Positions 1 to 5,538 of a DNA stretch of 5,538 bases are shown here, one piece after another. Each line of letters starts with the position of its first letter. The stretch's first letter is position 1. Position numbers and translations under genes: made by a program. The notes under the pieces were generated by a model. It was given only the letters and a program-made list of their open reading frames with translations. It ran no database searches and was not told the DNA's origin. This DNA is from Bacteroidales bacterium (GTDB lineage Bacteria; Bacteroidota; Bacteroidia; Bacteroidales; ML635J-15): the NCBI GenBank assembly GCA_028701945.1, contig JAQVPT010000244.1, forward strand, positions 1 through 5,538, given 5' to 3'.

Positions 1-51
1 TTGGAATTAATACCAGAATTCATAAAATTTTGAACAGCTGAACGATTTTTA

Positions 52-92
52 AAGCCAATAGGCTTAGCGAAAAGAGAATTATCAGTTCTCTT
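52..92. repeat. Two adjacent small hairpins downstream of the truncated SprF-like gene
   Basis: Two perfect inverted repeats lie six bases apart. The first is AAGCC (52-56), a 4-base loop, then GGCTT (61-65). The second is AAGAGAA (72-78), a 7-base loop, then TTCTCTT (86-92). Neither is followed by a convincing T run on either strand, so they are poor intrinsic terminators. They lie within 1-111, where no gene is recognised: the minus-strand frame opened by removing one T from the 114-120 run stays open to base 1, but its product does not resemble PorP/SprF. They could be the end of a mobile element, a leftover of a rearrangement, or chance structure in AT-rich DNA. Confidence 0.4.
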
Positions 93-111
93 AATTCGGC
101 AAACTTTATCA

Positions 112-384
112 TTAAAAAAAGGAATGAAATCCAGCCGTAAGACTATTATCGTTACTTTGTTCATAAACAGGCATAAAAAAAGTTAAAGATGCTGTTTGAT
201 ACCCATTCGCAATTCCTGCCCATTGTGAGCGATAATTAAGTTTAGCGTTAATAGCGTTATCTGTTCCCATAATAGCTGGGTTTACTTTTAACGGAGCTGA
301 ATAAGGCTGAGAAAAACGAACGTCTTGAGCAAGGATAGACCAACTTATTAGTAACCCGAGTGATATTAATATTATTTTTTTCAT
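112..384 (-). CDS. PorP/SprF-like type IX secretion outer-membrane protein, truncated (likely pseudogene or frameshifted)
   Basis: This encodes the N-terminal 90 residues of a PorP/SprF-family protein. Residues 1-19 are a signal peptide (MKK start, hydrophobic core, probable cut at LA|Q). The mature start has the family's pattern: DVRFSQ (21-26), Y28, PL and NPA (31-37), then NYRSQW (50-55) and a Y..ASLTF strand (62-69). Full family members are usually around 300 residues and are predicted outer-membrane beta-barrels, so about two thirds is missing. The frame stops at a TAA inside a run of seven T (minus strand; A run at 114-120). With one T fewer the reading becomes SFFNDK, which matches the family's usual FFNDKAG-like segment, so a one-base frameshift is likely. 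Beyond that point the restored frame no longer looks like PorP. The start lies 27 bases after the stop of the large T9SS cargo gene, so the two are probably co-transcribed. Family members, such as SprF of Flavobacterium johnsoniae beside SprB, help secrete the neighbouring type B cargo. The family call is firm; whether the gene works is doubtful. Confidence 0.8.
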   Translation of the reverse strand: MKKIILISLGLLISWSILAQDVRFSQPYSAPLKVNPAIMGTDNAINAKLNYRSQWAGIANGYQTASLTFFMPVYEQSNDNSLTAGFHSFF

Positions 385-411
385 AATTCGTATTTTAAAA
401 TTTATAAATGC

Positions 412-3400
412 TTATCTTATTAAATTTACCATTCCTGACATACTAAATACTCCGCCATCGCTATACTCCCCCTTAGTTTGATAAACATAAGCCCCATTTG
501 GAACTTTTTTACCAGTACCTTGTATCGTTCCGTTCCAACCATCGTACGGATTAGTCGAATGATAGATTAAATCTCCGTTTCTATTAAATATATTTAACTC
601 AAAACTAATTGTTCCTTTACCTCTAATGTAAAAGACATCATTATTGCCATCATCATTAGGTGTAAATGTATTAGGAATATAAACACCTGGGGTATTTACG
701 ATAACAGTAACTTGATCTGTATTAGAGCAACCATAAATATCTGTTGCAATTACAGTATAAACCGTTGTAGTATCTGGATTTGCCATTGGACTATACACCC
801 ATGAGTTATCTAAACTCGCTTCGGGAGTCCATTCAAATTGGATTCCTCCACGTGCGAGTAATTTAACATATTCCCCCTGAGCAATTTCTACTGAATCTTG
901 ATTTTGCAAACCTGTTGCCTGAACATTTGCAAGCGGGTGAATTGTTACATTTACATTATCGGTGATTGTATCGCAACCCAAATAAAAAGTATTGATAGTA
1001 TAAACTTGCGAAGTTTCAGGAGACACTAAAGGGTTTGGAACTCCAACAAACTCAACAATAGTATCATGAGACCAAAAATAATTTTGCCCTTCAATTAATC
1101 CAGTTCCTATTTGTACACTATCCCCCTGACACATCTCATAATCAGGACCTGCATTTGCAATAGCAGATGGAAGCATAGTTACTATAATAGTATCTTTTGA
1201 ACGACAACCTGTTATCGAATCTGTAACTATTACGGTATAATTACTAAATTGAGAGGTGGGGCTTGCTATTGGTTGTGGCACTGTATCAAAATTGAGCGTT
1301 GAAGATGGAAACCACTTGTAAAGATACCCCATTTCATCAGGAGAACCTAACAATAAACTAGAGTTTGCACATATAACTGTATCATTCCCAGCGTTTACAA
1401 TCGGATATTCAAATATTTCAATATCATTTGTAACAGAACTAGAACAAACTCCATTCGACACATACAATGTTACCCCAGTTAAACCTCCCTGCGTGTATAT
1501 TACAGAGCTTGGGTTTTCCGAACTTGTAGTTGAAGGATGTGAATTTGCACCAAGATCCCAATTAAATGCCAAGTTATTTCCAGTACTTCCTGTATTTTGA
1601 AAATTAACACCTTCATCAGCACATACTGGTGCATTGCTAGTAAAACTTGCTATTGGGGTTTCGTGTATAGAAATTGTCTTTTGAATTGTTGCTGAACACG
1701 ATGTTCCTACATTAGTAACAGTAAGCATAACTTCTTTAATTCCATGTTGAGAATAAATAATATTTTGTGGATTTTGATTTGTTGAAACTAAAGGACTTGC
1801 ATTATCGCCAAAATTCCATAAGAATTCTACTCCATCATTATCTCCTGTGCTTGTAAAGCCAACAGGCAAGCCTGCACATTGCGGTGCGGTACTTGAAAAA
1901 TCAGCATTTGGTGTTCCAAGAACAAAAACAGAATCTATAATTGTATTTGAGCAACTCACATTGCTTATAGTAAAACTCACATATTTCCAACCATCTGTTG
2001 AATATGTAACTCCAACAGAATTTCCAGTATTAGCTGAGGCTGGAGTAGCTCCACTACCAAAATCCCAAGTAAAACTATGATTATTGCCAGTACTACCTAT
2101 ATTATTAAAGGTATATACATCGCCTATACACAATGAGTCGGAATGTGAGAAATTTGCTACTGGAGTTTCTAAAATATTGATAGTCTGGGTGATAACATCA
2201 AAACAATTAGTTATAGAATTAGTAGTTGTTAATTTTACCTGCTTTGTTCCTGCGTTCGTGTAAATAACACCATTAGGATTTTCATCTGTACTTGTTGCAG
2301 GAATTGCTCCTGTGCCAAAATCCCATAAATAAGTAACATCTGCATTTGTTCCTGTATTTGTAAAATCGACACCTAATCCAACACATTGCGGACTTGTATT
2401 TACAAAATCTGCAATCGGTGTTTGCTCAACTGTTATAGTTTGAATTATCGAATTATAACAATTCCCTTTACTAATAGTTAATCTGACATTTTTTATTCCA
2501 CTATTAGCATAAACAACACCTATTGGATTTTCGGCTGTTGAAGAAGCTGGTGAAGCACCAATACCAAAATCCCAGTTAAAAGTTAACCCTACTCCAGTAC
2601 TTCCAGTATTAGTAAAATTATATTCTGAATTTACACAATTTCCTCCTGAATAATCAAAACTGACATCTGGTGTATCATTAATAGTAATAGTTTTACTTAT
2701 TTGATTCGTACAAGTTGTTATATCATCAGTTACCAATAATGTAACAGTTTTGTTTCCTTGAGAAGAATACGATATTCCAGACGGATTTTCGTCAAAACTA
2801 GTATCAGGAGTTGCATCGATTCCAAAATTCCAGATAAAAGAGCATCCGACTGTTGAACCTGTATTTAAAAAGTCAACATCAGAACCTGAACATATCGGAG
2901 AATTACTACTAAAATTAGCTGCAGGTGTTTGAAACACCGTTATGGTTTGAGTTACATTATTTGAACAGTGTGAGTTATTTATCGTAAAGCTTACGGTTTT
3001 AACTCCTGGTGAATCATAAGAGATTCCAACAGGATTTTCGGCTGTAGATATCTGTGGACTCGCTCCCGTTCCAAAATCCCAAGCGTAATTCAAAGCCGAA
3101 CCGCTAGTTCCAGAATTTAAAAAATCAAAATCACCACTCATACAACCATTACCAGAATCAGTAAAAGAGGCAGTTGGTGTTTCTCTAACAATAACGCTAT
3201 TTTGGAAAGTTTTACTACATCCTGTAATTGTATTAGTAATTGTTAAAGATACTTGTTTAACACCATGCGAAGAATATAATATCCCAACTGGATTTTCATC
3301 TAAACTAGTAGCAGGACTAGCATCAGCTCCAAAACTCCATATAAAGCTACAATCTGTCGATGTTCCCAAATTGGTAAAATCAACATTTGCACCCACACAA

Positions 3401-4026
3401 ACAGGTGCAGAACTAGCAAAATTCACATTTGGCGTTTCATTAACTACAATATTTACACTTGTTGATTGCGTGCAATTTCCGTTACTAATATTGAGTGTTA
3501 CAGTTTTTGAACCTGAATTAACCCAATAAACACCCGAAGGGTTTTCGGCAGTTGATACGGCAGGTATTGCTCCAGCTCCAAAATCCCAATTATATGTCCA
3601 TCCTATTCCAGAACTTCCGGTGTTTGTGAAATCTACTGGTTCGTTTTTACAAACATTTGCAGTACTGACATTAAATGATACGCTAGGGTTCTCATAAATC
3701 ATCACACCATTATTTTTGTAAGAAACGCATCCAGTTACGACATCAGTTATCGTTAACGAGGCTCCTTTCACCCCTGCAAGGTCGTATGTAACAGTAGGCG
3801 GAAATTCTCCAGTAGCTGTAGCTGGACTTGCTCCTGTTCCAAAATCCCATTCGTAAGTACAATCTAAATGACTATAGCCACTATTTACAAAACTAACAGT
3901 ATTCCCAGTACATTCAGGAGCAGACGAAGTAAAATCTGCTTGCACGCTATCACAATAATGAAGTACCTGAGCGTGGGTTATTAGTCCGAATAGGCTCAAT
4001 AGCAGTATTAGTTTAAGTCTTTTCAT
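412..4026 (-). CDS. Large secreted PKD-repeat protein with T9SS type B (gliding-motility-associated) C-terminal domain
   Basis: This 1204-residue cell-surface or secreted protein has a signal peptide at residues 1-19 (probable cut THA|Q). Ten PKD-like beta-sandwich repeats follow at about 26-875, each with a WDFG-type core, an ENPxG segment and a GxKxVxLTI strand. Three further Ig-like modules lie at about 876-953, 954-1031 and 1032-1114; the first two open with NAGND/NAGPD and a cysteine. The C-terminal domain (1115-1204) is the type B T9SS sorting domain: YIPNTFTPNDDG at 1116-1127, IFNRNG, YDGWNG, a PNGAYVY segment and a final GMVNLIR. From the family, it should enter the periplasm by Sec and cross the outer membrane by T9SS. 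The repeats suggest an adhesin or extended stalk, but the ligand cannot be read from sequence and no catalytic domain is visible. The PKD repeats alternate between two kinds (see the repeat entry). The start is supported by the signal peptide directly after ATG; no Shine-Dalgarno is seen, as is usual in Bacteroidota. The SprF-like gene follows after 27 bases. Similar proteins are often named only as T9SS type B sorting domain or gliding-motility-associated C-terminal domain proteins. Confidence 0.93.
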   Translation of the reverse strand: MKRLKLILLLSLFGLITHAQVLHYCDSVQADFTSSAPECTGNTVSFVNSGYSHLDCTYEWDFGTGASPATATGEFPPTVTYDLAGVKGASLTITDVVTGCVSYKNNGVMIYENPSVSFNVSTANVCKNEPVDFTNTGSSGIGWTYNWDFGAGAIPAVSTAENPSGVYWVNSGSKTVTLNISNGNCTQSTSVNIVVNETPNVNFASSAPVCVGANVDFTNLGTSTDCSFIWSFGADASPATSLDENPVGILYSSHGVKQVSLTITNTITGCSKTFQNSVIVRETPTASFTDSGNGCMSGDFDFLNSGTSGSALNYAWDFGTGASPQISTAENPVGISYDSPGVKTVSFTINNSHCSNNVTQTITVFQTPAANFSSNSPICSGSDVDFLNTGSTVGCSFIWNFGIDATPDTSFDENPSGISYSSQGNKTVTLLVTDDITTCTNQISKTITINDTPDVSFDYSGGNCVNSEYNFTNTGSTGVGLTFNWDFGIGASPASSTAENPIGVVYANSGIKNVRLTISKGNCYNSIIQTITVEQTPIADFVNTSPQCVGLGVDFTNTGTNADVTYLWDFGTGAIPATSTDENPNGVIYTNAGTKQVKLTTTNSITNCFDVITQTINILETPVANFSHSDSLCIGDVYTFNNIGSTGNNHSFTWDFGSGATPASANTGNSVGVTYSTDGWKYVSFTISNVSCSNTIIDSVFVLGTPNADFSSTAPQCAGLPVGFTSTGDNDGVEFLWNFGDNASPLVSTNQNPQNIIYSQHGIKEVMLTVTNVGTSCSATIQKTISIHETPIASFTSNAPVCADEGVNFQNTGSTGNNLAFNWDLGANSHPSTTSSENPSSVIYTQGGLTGVTLYVSNGVCSSSVTNDIEIFEYPIVNAGNDTVICANSSLLLGSPDEMGYLYKWFPSSTLNFDTVPQPIASPTSQFSNYTVIVTDSITGCRSKDTIIVTMLPSAIANAGPDYEMCQGDSVQIGTGLIEGQNYFWSHDTIVEFVGVPNPLVSPETSQVYTINTFYLGCDTITDNVNVTIHPLANVQATGLQNQDSVEIAQGEYVKLLARGGIQFEWTPEASLDNSWVYSPMANPDTTTVYTVIATDIYGCSNTDQVTVIVNTPGVYIPNTFTPNDDGNNDVFYIRGKGTISFELNIFNRNGDLIYHSTNPYDGWNGTIQGTGKKVPNGAYVYQTKGEYSDGGVFSMSGMVNLIR
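415..684 (-). other. T9SS type B C-terminal sorting domain (coding segment)
   Basis: The last 90 residues of the large protein match the gliding-motility-associated C-terminal domain (CHU_C / type B CTD). What is seen: the opening FTPNDDGNND with its acidic turn, an FELNIFNRNGDLIY strand pair, YDGWNGT, a PNGAYVYQ strand and the terminal GMVNLIR. Known of the family: type B domains direct T9SS export and typically depend on a PorP/SprF-like partner, which here is the broken gene just downstream. Confidence 0.9.
1402..3951 (-). repeat. Ten PKD-like coding repeats arranged as five A/B pairs
   Basis: Residues 26-875 of the large protein split into ten repeats that end in a (E/Q/D/G)TP-like linker: 26-114, 115-199, 200-284, 285-368, 369-453, 454-537, 538-622, 623-706, 707-791 and 792-875. 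Odd repeats (A) carry a longer TITNTITGC-type hairpin before the last strand. Even repeats (B) have a short SNGNC-type turn. From the third repeat on, A is always 85 and B always 84 residues, so a pair spans 169 residues or 507 bases. Marker words keep this spacing exactly: GGATTTTC-like words start at 3290, 2783, 2276 and 1769 in A repeats, and the equivalent words start at 3539, 3032, 2525, 2018 and 1511 in B repeats. The copies are clearly diverged in DNA, so this is an old duplication rather than a fresh tandem array. Confidence 0.9.
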
Positions 4027-4207
4027 AAAAATTATTTTTGAATTATATTAAAATGCTTTTAAGTAAGTTGACAAGATAATCATAATTTATATTCATAATT
4101 AATTTTGTTCAATATTTTCTCGTTAATTAATTTTTTACCAATTAATTTATAAAAATAATAAATTTTAATTTAACTCAACTCTAATTGGCAAAAATTATTA
4201 AAAAACA
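4027..4207 (-). promoter_or_regulatory. AT-rich spacer upstream of the T9SS cargo gene; probable promoter region
   Basis: This 181-base gap separates the DUF3592-type gene from the large T9SS cargo gene and is nearly all A/T. The cargo gene's promoter should be here, but I find no full Bacteroidota TAnnTTTG -7 motif close to its ATG. The nearest is AATTTTTG on the minus strand at 4189-4196, one mismatch away, which would imply a leader of roughly 155 bases. There is also an A/T-only 7-bp hairpin (4144-4150 with 4158-4164) nested in a longer inverted repeat, CCAATTA (4138-4144) and TAATTGG (4182-4188), which shares one base with the hairpin. None is followed by a good T run on the minus strand, so no clear terminator for the DUF3592 gene is seen. 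Confidence 0.35.
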
Positions 4208-4687
4208 TTACTTACTTCTCTTGCTAAGCGCGTTTTTTTTATCAGGATTTTTATAAAGTTTAAACCCTTTAAAGCTAAAAACCATAAAATCCAACTTACC
4301 TATAAACGTTAGTACTAAAGCAGAAAACAATATTAGAGGAACCAAACATAAGATAATTGGTACAAGCCAATATCCAACAAAAGAATATATTTTAGCAGTA
4401 TCGGGTGATGATTGTTTAAAAATAACTTTTACTTTCTCTCCGTTTTCATATTTTACATTTCTTTGTGCTACAAATATTATTTCTTGATTATTATAAAAAA
4501 ATTGAACAATTGGTGCTTCTTCGAAATCTTCTGGAAACATTTTATTACTCCACTCTTTAACTCCTATTACGATACCAGAACTAAACTCAGATTTATTAAT
4601 ATCGTTTATTCGATTAAGAAAAAAAAACACTATTATAATCACAAAACCTGATAGCAATAAGCCTGTTCGGTTAATTTTTAGTTTCAT
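4208..4687 (-). CDS. DUF3592-type small membrane protein, function unknown
   Basis: This 159-residue protein has two membrane helices, at about residues 9-25 and 106-129, joined by a loop of roughly 80 residues predicted to lie outside the cytoplasm. A basic C-terminal tail (about 140-159) follows. The loop has the pattern of the DUF3592 family: an SGIVIGV strand near 37-43, an APIVQFFYNNQEI strand pair at 58-70, then YENGEKVKVIF (80-90) and SPDTAKI (94-100) leading straight into the YW at the second helix. That order (G-x-V strand, aromatic Y/F-x-NG-like turn, GEKV, P-x-x-A-x-I) is typical of the family. No enzymatic motif is visible and the role of the family is not established. The gene stands alone: it follows the dipeptidase terminator and is separated from the next gene by 181 bases. 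A TAAATTTG promoter motif lies just upstream of the ATG, supporting this start. Confidence 0.75.
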   Translation of the reverse strand: MKLKINRTGLLLSGFVIIIVFFFLNRINDINKSEFSSGIVIGVKEWSNKMFPEDFEEAPIVQFFYNNQEIIFVAQRNVKYENGEKVKVIFKQSSPDTAKIYSFVGYWLVPIILCLVPLILFSALVLTFIGKLDFMVFSFKGFKLYKNPDKKNALSKRSK

Positions 4688-4708
4688 TTGTTTTTATAAT
4701 TAACAGTC

Positions 4709-4716
4709 CAAATTTA
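4709..4716 (-). promoter_or_regulatory. Candidate Bacteroidota -7 promoter element (TAAATTTG)
   Basis: The minus strand reads TAAATTTG here, a full match to the Bacteroidota -7 consensus TAnnTTTG. It lies 21 bases before the ATG of the DUF3592-type gene, so the leader would be short. No TTG is present at the expected -33 position, which falls in the T run of the preceding terminator, so the match is partial. The leader just before the ATG is A-rich, as expected where Shine-Dalgarno pairing is not used. Confidence 0.4.
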
Positions 4717-4736
4717 AAAAATAATTGATATAAAAT

Positions 4737-4771
4737 AAAAAAAATCGTCCACTAGCTAGCTGACGACTTTT
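4737..4771 (-). terminator. Intrinsic terminator after the dipeptidase gene
   Basis: On the minus strand a 10-bp stem (arms 4762-4771 and 4740-4749, core GTCGTC/GACGAT with one G-U pair) encloses a 12-base loop containing AGCTAGCT. The minus-strand T run of eight bases at 4737-4744 overlaps the end of the descending arm and continues into T-rich sequence. The stem begins 25 bases after the dipeptidase stop. The plus strand also shows four T after the hairpin, so weak bidirectional action is possible, although no plus-strand gene is present. Confidence 0.8.
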
Positions 4772-4796
4772 ATATTTTATAATAATCTAATATTTA

Positions 4797-5538
4797 CTAT
4801 TCAACAACTTTAAATTGGTCGCCTGTTTCCTCAACAATTTTACGATACCAATCCTCGCCATAACCAGGCTGTTCGACTGCAGGAGCATAATAGAGATACC
4901 CTTCAGGAACTTTCGTTGGAGTTTTCACATTCCCATCCATATATTTTGTAAACAAGTAAGCAAATAATTCAGTCCATCTTTTATGAGTTGTAATTGAGGC
5001 ATCATCTGAAAACTTGTTCAGCTCATTTTTTACTTTTAGCGGATCTGTTTTGCTTAATTGTGCAAGTTTCTCATCATTTTTTGCTATCCCTTGAACAAAA
5101 CTTTTATGTAATTCAGATTGTACTTTTTCAATTTCTGGGAACATTAAATTAAATCTTGTGTAAGCAAAGTTTGATACAAGATTAAAAATCCAGAAAGCCG
5201 ATTCTGTTGTAAATTCCATTAAATCGCCATTCCCAACACGGAAAGGTTTTGGAATAACATCAATTGATGCATACATGGGAACGTAAACTGAAGTTGAAGC
5301 GGCATCAACAGAGAACCAGTTTATAGCACCAATCGCATCAGGCAACCAGCTACGAAGTTGTGCCACAAAAGAGAATGCAGTTTGTTGAGTTCCTGTTGCT
5401 CTCTCATTACAATAAGTAACGCCATCAACTTCCCATGTTAGAGGTCTCCAACGATATGGATTCCCAAAAGGACCAGCACCCATATCTTTAGTCATATCAA
5501 GCTCTGTACCTTCTAAATGGTCTCCCATATATTTAAAC
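4797..5538 (-). CDS. C69-family dipeptidase, C-terminal part (start outside window)
   Basis: The frame is open to the window edge: FKY precedes the first visible Met, so that Met (5526-5528) is internal and the gene is 5'-partial here. About 246 residues are visible, against roughly 500 or more for full members. Counting from the visible Met, the conserved family segments are DHLEGTELDMTKDMGAGPFG (3-22) and YRWRPLTW just after it. Next come NERATGTQQTAFSFVAQLRS (41-60), a WLPDAIGAINWFSVD segment, VYVPMY and an AFWIFNLVSNFAYTRF helix. A long charged helical region follows, then KRWTELFAYLFTKYMDGNVK. These match peptidase family C69 (PepD-like), N-terminal-nucleophile hydrolases that cleave dipeptides. 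The nucleophile cysteine is near the N-terminus of the mature protein and cannot be checked here. Many Bacteroidota members are exported, but no signal peptide is in view. The TAG stop is followed by a strong terminator, so this gene is not co-transcribed with the DUF3592-type gene. Confidence 0.88.
   Translation of the reverse strand, partial: FKYMGDHLEGTELDMTKDMGAGPFGNPYRWRPLTWEVDGVTYCNERATGTQQTAFSFVAQLRSWLPDAIGAINWFSVDAASTSVYVPMYASIDVIPKPFRVGNGDLMEFTTESAFWIFNLVSNFAYTRFNLMFPEIEKVQSELHKSFVQGIAKNDEKLAQLSKTDPLKVKNELNKFSDDASITTHKRWTELFAYLFTKYMDGNVKTPTKVPEGYLYYAPAVEQPGYGEDWYRKIVEETGDQFKVVE

Noticed and set aside
72..92. Intrinsic terminator for the SprF-like gene
   Set aside because: The 7-bp stem is sound, but only three T follow on the minus strand and none on the plus strand.
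1..95. Possible AraC-type helix-turn-helix remnant on the minus strand (IGFKNRSA followed by SGIN)
   Set aside because: The words resemble the second helix-turn-helix of AraC regulators, but the spacing is two residues short on both sides and only about 30 residues are visible, so chance is as likely.
1847..2080. Plus-strand open frame of 77 codons
   Set aside because: It lies antisense to PKD repeats 7 and 8 of the large gene, has no family features and no leader signals, and is explained by the codon pattern of the repeats.
1402..3951. CRISPR-like or recent tandem DNA repeat array
   Set aside because: The regular spacing is coding: repeats are 507 bp, diverged in DNA, in frame, and match PKD domains.
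4068..4100. Plus-strand TTGACA resembling a sigma-70 -35 box
   Set aside because: No TATAAT lies at the right distance, no plus-strand gene follows, and Bacteroidota promoters use a different consensus.
4412..4651. Plus-strand open frame of 79 codons
   Set aside because: It is fully antisense to the DUF3592-type gene, and its product is low-complexity (rich in F, Y, K, I and N), as expected from AT-rich antisense DNA.

Overview
The window is AT-rich DNA that looks like it comes from a Bacteroidota bacterium (flavobacterial, cytophagal or marinilabilial type). Three things suggest this. There is a type IX secretion system (T9SS) cargo with a C-terminal gliding/type B sorting domain next to a PorP/SprF-like gene. 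The gene starts lack a Shine-Dalgarno motif and have A/T-rich leaders. One promoter carries the Bacteroidota -7 motif TAnnTTTG. Every gene I can support is on the minus strand; the plus strand has only antisense shadow frames.

Layout, read in the direction of transcription from high to low coordinates. (i) 4797-5538 is the C-terminal part of a C69-family dipeptidase whose start lies outside the window; it ends at a good intrinsic terminator (4737-4771). (ii) 4208-4687 is a small two-helix membrane protein of the DUF3592 type with its own candidate promoter. (iii) 4027-4207 is a very AT-rich spacer that should hold the promoter for the next unit. (iv) 412-4026 is a 1204-residue secreted protein: signal peptide, ten PKD-like repeats, three Ig-like modules and a T9SS type B C-terminal domain. 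(v) 27 bases further on, 112-384 is the N-terminal third of a PorP/SprF-like outer-membrane protein, cut short at a run of seven T. (vi) 1-111 has no recognisable gene but holds two adjacent small hairpins.

The large protein and the SprF-like gene form a typical T9SS cargo/partner pair: the cargo crosses the outer membrane by T9SS, and the SprF-like protein is the expected helper for type B cargo. The most notable observations are the broken partner gene and the cargo's architecture. The ten PKD repeats alternate strictly between two kinds (A/B) of 85 and 84 residues, giving an exact 507-bp period at DNA level, so the array probably grew by duplicating a two-domain unit. I see no CRISPR array, tRNA, rRNA, complete mobile element or clearly new defence system.
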